DNA of 64,000 nt from Patiria pectinifera (Eukaryota > Echinodermata > Asteroidea > Valvatida > Asterinidae), in contig CM057148.1 of assembly GCA_029964075.1 (NCBI GenBank), positions 28,141,916-28,205,915 on the forward strand, in the 5' to 3' direction. The stretch's first letter is position 1, and each line of letters opens with the position of its first letter. Positions 33,760-43,182 of this stretch are shown piece by piece. A program made the translations under genes and the position numbers. The notes beneath the pieces were generated by a model, which did not search any database, was not told the DNA's origin, and saw only the letters and a program-made list of their open reading frames with translations.

Positions 33760-34020
33760 CTATCTCTATCAGATAGCAAAACCTCACAAATCGTTTGCTG
33801 CTTGGTACGAGCAGTTCTTAAGGGTAAAATCAAAATTGCAATATCTGCAATATTTATGCGAATTGTAACTCGCTTCAGATCGTTTTCTAAAGATCCATTG
33901 TTTCCAGTGTTTATGGAGGTTTACGTATCTAGACCAACTTGATTGCTGCTGGGAGTCTGTTTTTATTACACTTAGAAGCTTCAGTTTGCATGCGGTGTCG
34001 CGCCATTTCATCAATTTCTG
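33760..34020 (+). repeat. Promoter-proximal repeat, unit 2
   Basis: Same unit as 32225-32520 ('agatagcaaa.cc..acaaatcg', 'aaaatcaaaattgcaatatctgcaat', 'ttttctaaagatccattg'), with small deletions at the end. Confidence 0.75.
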
Positions 34021-34039
34021 ACTAAATTATGATTTCGCA

Positions 34040-34265
34040 AATTGTAATTGCAATATCTGCAATATTGCGCGAATTGTATCTCGCTGTGGATCGTTTTCTA
34101 AAGATCCATTGTTTTTAGTGTTTACGGAGGTTTCCATATTCTAGACCAACCTTGATTGGCGCTGGGTTTCTGTGTTTATTACCGGAAGAAGTTTCAGTTC
34201 GCGCGGAGTCATGCCGTTTCATATCGATTTCTGTCTGTTTACGGCTGCTTGTGGGGCTTTTTGTT
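34040..34265 (+). repeat. Promoter-proximal repeat, unit 3, adjoining the gene C promoter
   Basis: Third unit, ending in 'catatcgatttctgtctgtttac'. It is followed by CATTGGCTGATTGG, a double CCAAT motif near 34321-34335, and then the CRE. Confidence 0.75.
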
Positions 34266-34425
34266 CAAATTAGAGACGATTTTTTTTTACCCCGAAAACT
34301 GCGCAATCAACAATGAGTTCTCATTGGCTGATTGGTTACCCGCCTCATGTATAAGCTGCGCCCACACTGTAGATTTGATCCAATGAAAACGTACCAACCT
34401 TCAATTTAAACTCAGGATCTCTCCT

Positions 34426-34460
34426 AATTGGCTAGACATTTCGTTAGTCCGATGACGTCA
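34426..34460 (+). promoter_or_regulatory. Gene C promoter: CCAAT motif and CRE
   Basis: ATTGGCTAG lies at about 34427 and a perfect TGACGTCA at 34453-34460, 97 bp before the ATG. Gene D has the same ATTGGCTAG-then-CRE arrangement. The sequence is TATA-less. Confidence 0.6.
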
Positions 34461-34557
34461 TCCTGTTTGGTGGTTTGCAGAGCTGCCGAAAAACGAATAG
34501 GTGCGGTTTGTGTTATACGATGCAACTGACAGATTCTTGATCACTGCATCAGGGAGA

Positions 34558-37500
34558 ATGGACGGAGCAGTAGCTTGGATTCTGATGGCATCAGCAGTGG
34601 CAGGTAGGCTGGCATTATCAAGTTTCATGTTAAATTGGGAAAATAGCTCAGCTCAGCCACAACATTTTACAATATTTATAACAGCTAGAACAACAAGCGG
34701 AAAACGTGTGTATGTTGACGAGTCTTCATGAGTAATTAGTAAGCATGAATAAAAACTAGGACCTGCTAGGAAGTTTCAGCAAAAAGTAAAAGCATCTACT
34801 TTGGAGTAAAAGCATTACGGAAAAGCAAATGCTTGAATCCGCATGAATACAAGTTTTCTTGTATTCATGCATTCATGATACATTTTCTTGTATACATTTT
34901 CTTGTATACAAGCATTCAAGAAACAACAGGTAGCAAATGTGTCTTACTGCTGTGCGCATGGACGAATGATTGTCAACAATAATATCTACCCTGTGTTTAC
35001 GAACACACATCCATGTACACCCATTCTTCTGTATGGTATAACGGTGATTAACCGACAAACATGCAGCACCCTAACGCCACTTTGGTGAATCGGGACAAAG
35101 TCGATTTGCAGTGTTGAAAGACTTCGAAGTATTTCCCGGCAATTATTATTTGTTTGTTTTAATCCCCATTATCTGAAATAACAGATTGCACTAGATCTAA
35201 GGACTCAACCTGTGACAAAAACACAGGGGGAAACTCTTTTTTTACAAAATGTTAAGTTCATTGTTTGTAAGACAAAATACAGTTCTTCCGAAAAAAAATG
35301 GAGTGATGAAGTGATTTTTGTGTTTCGAGGACGCATACAGTAGAAAGTGATTGGTGCATTTCTTGTGCGGTGTTATATCGCAACAACAGTCAGACCAATT
35401 GCATATATTGTTTTTGATTGATCAGAGCAGTATGTAGCGAACCGGGGGGGTGGGGTAGTGTTCAGTAAAAAGCCCACCCCAACAATTAATCAGTCGACAT
35501 TTAGAGCCTCTGTCGGTAATCGCCCACCAAATTACAATACAGAACAGCACGGGTGTTGATGGAGGGAGTTTGAGGTGGTGTGACGGGGATGGCAATTAAC
35601 ATTTGTTGTCGGTAAAATCCTCGTTCTGTCGACCACATCGTGTGTCACTCGGTAAATCATGCCGCCATGAATAGCGCCACCTGTTGTCTAGAGAATCAAA
35701 TATCTTTGAAGTGCCCTCAACCCCCACCCCCCAAAAGTCCTTGTCATTCCTCATTTTTTTAATAGATTTTGCGGCAGGCCGGACCGGAAGAAGTCTACAT
35801 TCCAGCAGGAATGGTCTAGGGGCAAATTGTTGTCATACCCCCAACCACATTCAAATTGGTTTGATTGCAATGACAGCAGGTCATGAAATGTTACTGATAA
35901 TTCATAAACCTGTAGACGACTCTTTTCTTCACACTAAACAAAGATATTTCAATTCACCAAACGGGGGTGGGGGTGGGAGTGGGCAGCTCTTTGAACTCAT
36001 AACGCAATTTCTTGTGTGAAAATAACAACACAGATATTGATATTGTGTTGCTTTAGATTTATCGCAAGTGGACGCTTTACCCATCGCTCCCTACTTGTAT
36101 GGGAAAACAATGTTCCATATTTTGCTAGAAGGGCGGTAAAAATCCGTTTCACTACTTTGGAAATACTGATAAATGTAAGATTTGAGGCTTTGCATGTTGG
36201 AGATACTAAATAATGATAGGTTTGCAGAAACACCATGTGCGAATAATTTCTCAACTAAGAGAATTTGTTCTGAAAAGAACCAGATGCTTAAGGAACACAG
36301 AGCTCATGGACGGCGAGGAGATTTTGACAAATCGGCGATTGTCAAACATTCCCACATCAACGACTAAAGTTGATTGGGATGCGGCCGATAACTCATCGCA
36401 CCGATCCAGTTCTGGCATCCAAGACGCATACGGGAAGCCATCGAGATCCGCAAGTACAACACGGTTCCGCAAGACATCGGGTTTCACCTCAACGACATCT
36501 GGCTCCCACTCCTTCAGACTGATGGGTCTCCTATACCCTAGGTCCTCCCTCTACTGAGACTGCAACCCTACTGTTCCACCTCAGTGGGCAGTAAGCTTGC
36601 TCTTGAATCCCAGCCGCTTGGCATCAACACAGGATGCAACTTCACACTTCATCGTTTTTGCTTCTGCTGCATGAGTGGTTACCTTCCTAGAGTTTAGGCA
36701 TTCTCCTGAAGACGGACAGAGCATACTGACCGGAACGTCGAGTTTATACCTCAGGTGCTTTTCATAACCATTCTCTTAGTTGAGAAATTATTCGCACAGG
36801 GTGTTTCCGCAAACCTTTCATTATTTACTGATAATTGTGTTGTGTTTGATTTACCGCAAGAGGGCGCTCGATCGACCCATCTACTTTGTTTTGGTTGTTT
36901 CCATATTTTGCATACCAATAATTGAATTATTTAGTTATGAAGCTCATCTTTCAAACTTTTGGCACGTTATCTCTGGGGGCGGTATGAACCCCTTGTACCA
37001 CTTTGGACATCGATATTTTGTTGCGTTAGATTTACTGCGAGAGGGCGCTTCAAAAATTCTTACTTGTTCTGTGTGGGGAAAGACTACATTGTATTTCCAT
37101 TTGAATTCAAACAATATCGGTGAGTTGAGTTTGACTTATCGCTTATACTAGCACCTTCCATGGTTATCACTAGGTGGCGGTATAATCCTTTTCACCACTT
37201 TGTAATAAGGCTGCGTCCAAATTATATGGCTACGGCTTGAAAATACACGCGTGCCTATGGAAGCGGCTGCATTCACTTGCCATAGACCCGTGTGTTAATG
37301 ATATTGGTTGCGATAGATTTATCGCGAGAGGGCGCCGTAACCATCCATCCTATTTTGTATGTTAGAAGACTGCTTCCATGGTTTGCTTTCGAACGTTGGT
37401 TACATTGATTTCTTGAGTCACTGGACTCATACTTAAAACTTTTGGCGTTTTGACTATCACTGGGTGGGTATATTAATCATTTTCATGACTGGGGGAAAGG

Positions 37501-40107
37501 CTTTTTCTTAAAATTTGATATTCTAAATTCGTATTCTTTACTGAGTAAGCTTCAAATACAGTCAAGATTTGATTTTCTGAATTTGTTTCATTCTTCAATG
37601 AGGCACATTTTCAGCAACAATGAAACGAAACACTAAGAGTCCTGACGCATCGGCAACTTTCACTTAGGTTTAAAAGTCCAAAGATGAAATTCGGGGGAAA
37701 ACCTTAAAACGGACATTATCAAATCCACAAGATGTGCCCATTGGTGTTCGAGCCTTGGTCTTCAATTTTACATGCTCATCAGCATTGCGCCACAAAACTA
37801 ACCCTTTTTTTCTGTGCATGTTTACGAAAACTGTAGTGTTGGCCTCATGCCACAAAGTCTGCTTCATTGGATCGGAGTACAACCCCCAAGCTGGTATCCC
37901 ACCCCGTTGGTTCCTGCCGTACACAGACCCATGCGAATGCACAGCTGTACGTCTCGGTGGGATGCAAATGCCCGCTTCGTCATACCGCCAGGGGGCACCC
38001 CACTACCTGAAGGAGCTCTTCCTGAGTGAGGACTCTGAGGAAATTCAAGCTTACTTCAACTGTAGTGGAACGACTACTGCTGTTGGAGCGACTACTGCTG
38101 TTGGACCGACTACTGCCAGTGGAACGACTACTGCTGGTGGAACGACGACTGCTAGTGGTACTACTACTGCTAGTGGTACGACTATAGTTAGTCAAACGAC
38201 TGCAGTTAGTACAGGTAATACTTCCGGCTCTAGTTACTGCTTCATTTTAACCCTAAAGGGGCCGGGGGCGGAATCCGCCCCCCCCCTCAACATTGTCCGT
38301 GATAGCCTCTAAAAAAAAAAATTTCGCGACCCGAGCTGTTATGACTTTTTAGCCTCGAGCTTGGCGCATCTTTTGATACCAAAAACATAAAAATCGGACC
38401 ACGGGTTGCCGCGTAGCGAAAAATTTTCCGGCGCTACGCGCCGTGAAAACATGCATGTGCTGAGTTTCAAAAATTTTCGTCACTCGATGGCCGAGATCTT
38501 AGGCTGAGAGATGGTCAAAATAACCCGGCCCCTTTAGGGTTAAATGTTAAGGCCTATTTTAAACTGTAGGCCTGCGGGGCAACGGATTAAATCTGCACAT
38601 TTAGAAAGGAGGCTTTAGATGTATATTGCGGTCTTGGACGATTAGAAGGTGTAGTGAGATGTATGTTGAGAATGTTCTGGATACATGAAGATACTAAACT
38701 ATTTTCATTTTGTCCTGTTTTACAACCAGTAGTTGAGTGTTCGAGCCCAGAGCCCCTCGGTCTTGAAGACGGTACCATCACCGATGACCACATCACATCG
38801 TCACATTCTCACAGCAACTGGCCTGCCAAAGAGGGACGGCTGAACTATCACGGTGGATGGATGGCACATGGGTAAGTAGTATACGTGGAAAATACTGCAC
38901 CCGATACAGCATTTGTATGAACTCTATACGCATGAAGATGGGATGACATCAAATTCACTTGCAAAGTGGGATTCAGAAACCTGCAAACAAAATGAATTTG
39001 AATGATCGAGCTCAGTTTTGTCAATCTATCGAATCACGAGTCGGTTTGTTTGCAAAGTAAGGATATTTCACACTTTTCTTTTCGCCTCTGCCTACACAGC
39101 AATGCTGATCCCTGGATCGAGGTAGACTTCGTTGAGACTACTCCGGTGGCTGGTGCCATCACACAAGGCGGCGGCGAAAAGTATGTGACGCTGTACAAGG
39201 TGGCTTATAAGAAGCAGCCTTCATCCGACTATGAACCAGTTACAGATGGAAGCGGAAACATCACGGTAAATAAATTACAATTATCCCATGTTTGTTTTTG
39301 AGTTCGCTGCAGATTCAACTGCGAAATGCAAATTTATGATATTCTGTGCTTTTTCTCAACAGTTGGACAGTCGTCATTGTTTGTCCTTATAAACCTTTTC
39401 GTTATTTTTATTTCTTTTTTTTTTACTATAAAAAAAACGCTGAAGAAAATAACACGTTAGAAAATGAAATACATTTGGATTGATTTGAAACTGTTGCCTT
39501 TCTTAGTCTTACAAAAGTGTCAACACCCAAACAGTAAATTGGCATACTCGTCTTTAAAGACAAACTTGCTATTTTTGTTTCTCGAGCTTAACTCTGAAAA
39601 ATAGATATTGATTTAAATTTACAACGCTTGTTAACTTTTGAATGAGATCGACACCAACCAGGTTGCAGACGCTTAAAATAAAAAAACACTTTTGTTTTCC
39701 TAAAAATTAACACTCATAGGTCAAAATGCAGTAAGAGAAAAATAATCTAATATGTTAAAGCGCAAGGCTGTTAAAAAAAATTAAAAGCGAACATTTTAAA
39801 TCAAAAATATTAAATTATTATTCATTACTTGCTCTTTTAAATTCAACTCTTTTTTTATTAAATGTCTGATGAAACTGTTCGCCATCACTCAATATTTGAA
39901 TACAAATGGTTTTTCTTTTGCTTTGAAATAAACTTTAGGATGCATTTCTTTTCGTTACAGGTGTTTACTGGTAACACTGACGTCGACACGCCGGTCACTA
40001 ACCTGTTTGAAGAGAGTGTGTTGGCGAAGGTAGTGCGCATTGAGCCAACTGCGTGGCACGTTGGCGCTGCTTTGCGATTGGAGTTGCTTGGATGTCGTCG
40101 AGATTAA
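34558..40107 (+). CDS. Gene C: secreted Cys-module and discoidin protein
   Basis: Exons: 1 34558-34603, 2 37837-38214, 3 38730-38871, 4 39100-39265, 5 39961-40107 (TAA). They sum to 879 nt or 292 residues, with phases 1,1,2,0. Exon 1 is a signal peptide ([15 protein letters not shown]) with A at -3 and G at +4. Exon 2 has the Cys module (SCHKVC, RWFLPYTDPCEC, RLGGMQMPASSY, LFLSEDSEEIQAYFNC) and then a mucin-like tail of about seven TTTASG-type hexapeptides from an 18-bp tandem repeat. Exons 3-5 give a full discoidin domain: VECSSPEPLGLEDGTITDD, PWIEVDFVETTPVAGAIT, VLAKVVRIEPTAWHV...LELLGC, with first and last Cys placed for the usual disulfide. This is the cleanest member of the array. An extracellular glycan- or membrane-binding role is the family expectation; the Cys module is unknown to me. 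Confidence 0.85.
34842..34870. repeat. Hairpin in gene C intron 1
   Basis: GCATGAATACAAG is followed after three or four bases by its exact reverse complement CTTGTATTCATGC. Further fragments (CTTGTATACAAG) follow at about 34900. Confidence 0.7.
36215..36252 (+). repeat. Inverted flank of the Penelope-like remnant (left)
   Basis: TTGCAGAAACACCATGTGCG followed by AATAATTTCTCAACTAAGAG is the reverse complement of 36772-36812 with few changes. The two copies bracket the remnant. Confidence 0.65.
36276..36600 (+). pseudogene. Penelope-like element, 3' coding end, broken
   Basis: In two frames the segment reads KSAIVKHSHIND, KVDWDAAD, then RRIREAIEIRKYNTVPQDIG and FHLNDIWLPLL. This is the pattern at the C-terminal end of the GIY-YIG endonuclease part of Penelope-like polyproteins (R.R.REA..I.K, then the Asn/Gln-rich turn and W). 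A stop after HIND and frame changes show decay. Only the last ~90 codons are present. Confidence 0.55.
36697..36745 (+). ncRNA. Decayed hammerhead-ribozyme-like motif
   Basis: CTGAAGA at 36706-36712 matches the CUGANGA core. It is followed by a 7-bp stem with one mismatch (CGGACAG / CTGACCG) around an AGCATA loop, then GGAACGTC where the consensus is GAAACGTC, so one core A is changed. Penelope-like elements are known to carry hammerhead motifs, and the site follows the Penelope-like coding end. Confidence 0.5.
36772..36812 (-). repeat. Inverted flank of the Penelope-like remnant (right)
   Basis: Reverse-complement partner of 36215-36252 (TTGAGAAATTATTCGCACAG, GGTGTTTCCGCAAACC). Confidence 0.65.
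38215..38729. other. Intron 2 of gene C
   Basis: Consists mostly of the MITE at 38247-38543. The remaining part resembles the end of intron 2 of gene D and finishes with TTTTACAACCAG. Confidence 0.6.
38247..38543. mobile_element. piggyBac-like MITE, shorter copy
   Basis: Bounded by TTAA and with perfect inverted termini CCCTAAAGGGGCCGGG / CCCGGCCCCTTTAGGG. Same family as 26157-26590 but with internal deletions. It begins 33 bp after the exon 2 donor of gene C. Confidence 0.8.
39266..39960. other. Intron 4 of gene C
   Basis: AT-rich, with nothing recognised. It ends in TTTTCGTTACAG. Confidence 0.5.
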
Positions 40108-40119
40108 TTCAACTACGAC

Positions 40120-40125
40120 AATAAA
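40120..40125 (+). terminator. Polyadenylation signal of gene C (AATAAA)
   Basis: AATAAA 13 bp after the stop codon. The homologous site after gene D has changed to AATTGAAT, so D must use another signal. Confidence 0.5.
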
Positions 40126-43060
40126 TATGGTTCTCACTGCATTTTACGGAAACCAAATAGTTCCAACGGACAAGGGGAGATTATTTGTTTTATGTAAGCA
40201 TAAAGAAAAGGCTTGAAGATAACTATACGGCGATTACCAGATTATTTCTGAAAAAAATATATATAAATAAATGTGATGTGAGGGTAGGATATTGGGCTGA
40301 TGGTTTCAGGATTGACGTTGCTATTCAAATATTTTTGATTCAATGTTATTAAAAACACTGCATGGTTGTGATTGAGAGTTTCTTTGAAAGAATACCAAAC
40401 AGTGTTGCTATACAAAATGTAATAATTTCTACCGTGAACAGGCGTAAAATATAACATGACACGCAATTGTTGGTGAAAGTCTTTAAAAGTCAATTTAGCG
40501 ATTAATCTTAGCAGTTTTTGGAATTCTCTTTGTTGTTGGGACTGACTGCAATAAGCATTATTAATATTACTGTGACCTTTGTTGATGGTCAACTGCCCCA
40601 TGTTTTAGGTGTTTATTAGGTCAGCATTGTGTTGCATAAAGGCATTTTTGTGAATTTTAGCTGAAAGGGGCACTCACAGTGTAATTTGGCTATGTTTGAA
40701 TGATGAATTTGTGGAATATGGAATATTTTGACCGCATTGTGTGGCGCGCTACAGCAAAGTGGCACAGCGGAGAGAATTACAATTGTGGCAACATTGGTCA
40801 GTACCCCTAAACGATTCTACGGAGTAGTAAGTAAAACAAAAAACCAACTTGCTCACATGGAAGAAAGGACTAATATAAAATAGCCTGTGTAATTATGTCG
40901 CCTAAAATTGTATTATTTAGAGCATACTAATTAACAAAGTTGGTTTGACGGGCACACTGTGAAGATTAATTTACACATCCACTTAGACATCGCTGGGAAA
41001 GTTGATGTGCTCTGCGTTTTTGGTAATGCTTGTGCGCGATTTGTACGTAGTCGTATGAGCTGTGCTGGGGTTACGCTGGCATGTATGGCTGATGTGTAGC
41101 AAGTACAAGGCTGTAACTAGCTGTACGTTGCTGACTGGCTTGCATGGTCGATGCGTATCGGGTACAAGGCTCTACTACTGTACATTGCTTATTCTGCTGT
41201 ACATTGTTTATGCTGTTGTACATTGCCTGTGCGGTTGTACATTGCTGATGCTTGGGCGCATTGTAGACATTGTGATGCATTGCTGACTCTGCGGTGCATT
41301 GCTGACATTGTTGTGCATTTCGGATGCTGTTGCACATTGCTGCTGCGTGCAGTAGACTTGGCTCATCTCTCCAATAGTTAAAAGACCCAGGTAACAGAAC
41401 ATGAACCACGCCTATTAATTCCAATTACTGTTGAATAAATGTGATCATTGTTGATTGAGGTCACCGACAATTCTGTGGTAGGTGTCTCTGTTACAGGTTC
41501 ACTGTGCAATTAACAGGGTTATTAACAATCATTCACAATCGGGCGGTAGGTTTCCACCAAAACGGACCTGCAACGTTAGCCTTGAAGGTCGCTCTGAGTG
41601 ATCTCTCGTCTAGAGAAGAGGCTTGGTTTGAGAAGATTGTCTTCACCTAAATAATTGAGTCAGTTTTTTCCTAACAGACTTGGTTTGGCCAGGGGGAGTT
41701 CCCGCCACAAATGATGTCAGAAGTTGGATAATTGTGATTGATTAAGTTGATTTTTGTGTTGATTTCAGTGGTTGTTTTGAAGTATAAACGAAGGCTCGAA
41801 GGGTTCAGTGGACACCTCACATAATGCACACTACCTCAGATTTTTGGCAATTGTCGTTCTAAGTACCTTTAGACTTGACAATATTAAGTTATCTGGCGTT
41901 ATTTCTGGTTGCATTCTAGGTGTATCGGAGGTTGTGATATTTTGGTGATATAACGCGTTGTAAGAACATTTAGTAATTTATTGCGTTTTATGTGTATAGT
42001 TTTATGGGTAGTAGATAAAGGTGACTGTGTGTTAATCAGTACAATTATTTAGTTTCATCTCACTTGTGTAATATGTCATTCAAGTGGCATACTCATCCTT
42101 CAAAAACGCAAGCACTATTGTAACTACTACAAACTATTGATTTAATACTCAAATACGACACATAAATACGTGCATTATTGTCAGGGTTAGCCACATTGTG
42201 AAAACTTCACAACACATATCCTGGCATAAAGCCAACAACGAGATTCATGCCATTTATACGTAAAGGTTTTGCGCAAATGTTGCATCTATAGTACATTCAT
42301 GTCAGATTTGCAAAACTGTAAAACCCACAGAAAATAGGGTGTTTACTTATTTTGTTTAATGATCGTGTTATATAACAGTTTGTGATGTCTTCATTAAACT
42401 GCAGTCTAAAATAAATTACAAACTTGTGAATTAAACAACGTCGTGTCAGTTTTATCTCTTTCCATCGCCCATCATCCATCCTCCTTGCTTTACTTCTCTC
42501 AAAACAAGAAAAGAAAGACAACCGCATAAGTCTGGAAGCTTTTTTGGTTTTTAGATCAAACGATGTGAATGACGAGTATACAGCTCATAGCACTGATTTG
42601 CTAAACGTCCTGGCGCTCGGCATTGAACGTAACGTTTGTTATCGGTTGGACGGTTGGAGCTATTGCTTACCACTTCGCAATTTGCGTAGGCGATACAACG
42701 GTCAGATTTTGTTTTTCACCAAGAAGTTAGTTTATCATTTGAAGGCCATTTGAAGGCCTCTCTTAGGCAAGGGGCTCGTGTCCTCAATTTCAATTTTTCT
42801 TATTCTTCTACCAATATTGTGGTGGCCTGGATGCTATTTAAATATAGTATAACGTGCCAGAAATGCCAATTCATAACTCGAACTCCGGATGCACGTTCCC
42901 AATCTCTGCGTGAAACGTGGGTGACAACAAAGGGACATAAATTGGTGCCTAATTACTCCGTGAAGATGAAATCGATACGGTAATTGAAAGTAGCTGGAGA
43001 GAAAATTGATATAAGAATATATAGAGGGTTGTCTATAGGGATAGACTATTGGCTAGGGAT
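40126..43060. other. Intergenic region between genes C and D
   Basis: No gene is supported. It contains the 19-bp minisatellite at 41178-41350. The frames at 42544-42983 are open but show no firm domain. Confidence 0.4.
41178..41350 (+). repeat. 19-bp minisatellite
   Basis: About eight units of the type TGTACATTGCTTATTCTGC, with TGCATTGCTGACTCTGCGG variants towards the right. Units are diverged and partly interrupted. Open frames on both strands are by-products of the repeat. Confidence 0.7.
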
Positions 43061-43074
43061 GGCGTGTGACGTCA
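43048..43074 (+). promoter_or_regulatory. Gene D promoter: CCAAT motif and CRE
   Basis: ATTGGCTAG at 43049 and TGACGTCA at 43067-43074, 108 bp before the ATG; the same arrangement as gene C. Confidence 0.6.
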
Positions 43075-43182
43075 CCTGATGGTGTGTGGCGTCTTGCCTA
43101 TCTGCTGAGGCGAGTTGGTATAGCTTGTGTACTCCATGTTAACAATCAACCTAGCGTATTCTCGTTCGTTACATCTGGAAGA

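Larger units (their letters stand above)
34604..37836. other. Intron 1 of gene C
   Basis: It holds a hairpin, a Penelope-like remnant (36276-36745), and four degenerate copies of a unit containing 'tagattta.cgcgagagggcgc' (near 36055, 36850, 37028 and 37316). Otherwise no exon is seen. Confidence 0.5.

Noticed and set aside
42750-42983. ORF with RTPDARSQSLRETW, faintly like a beta-1,3-glycosyltransferase motif
   Set aside because: The resemblance is limited to a few residues and no further catalytic motif (such as DxD) follows; chance is likely.
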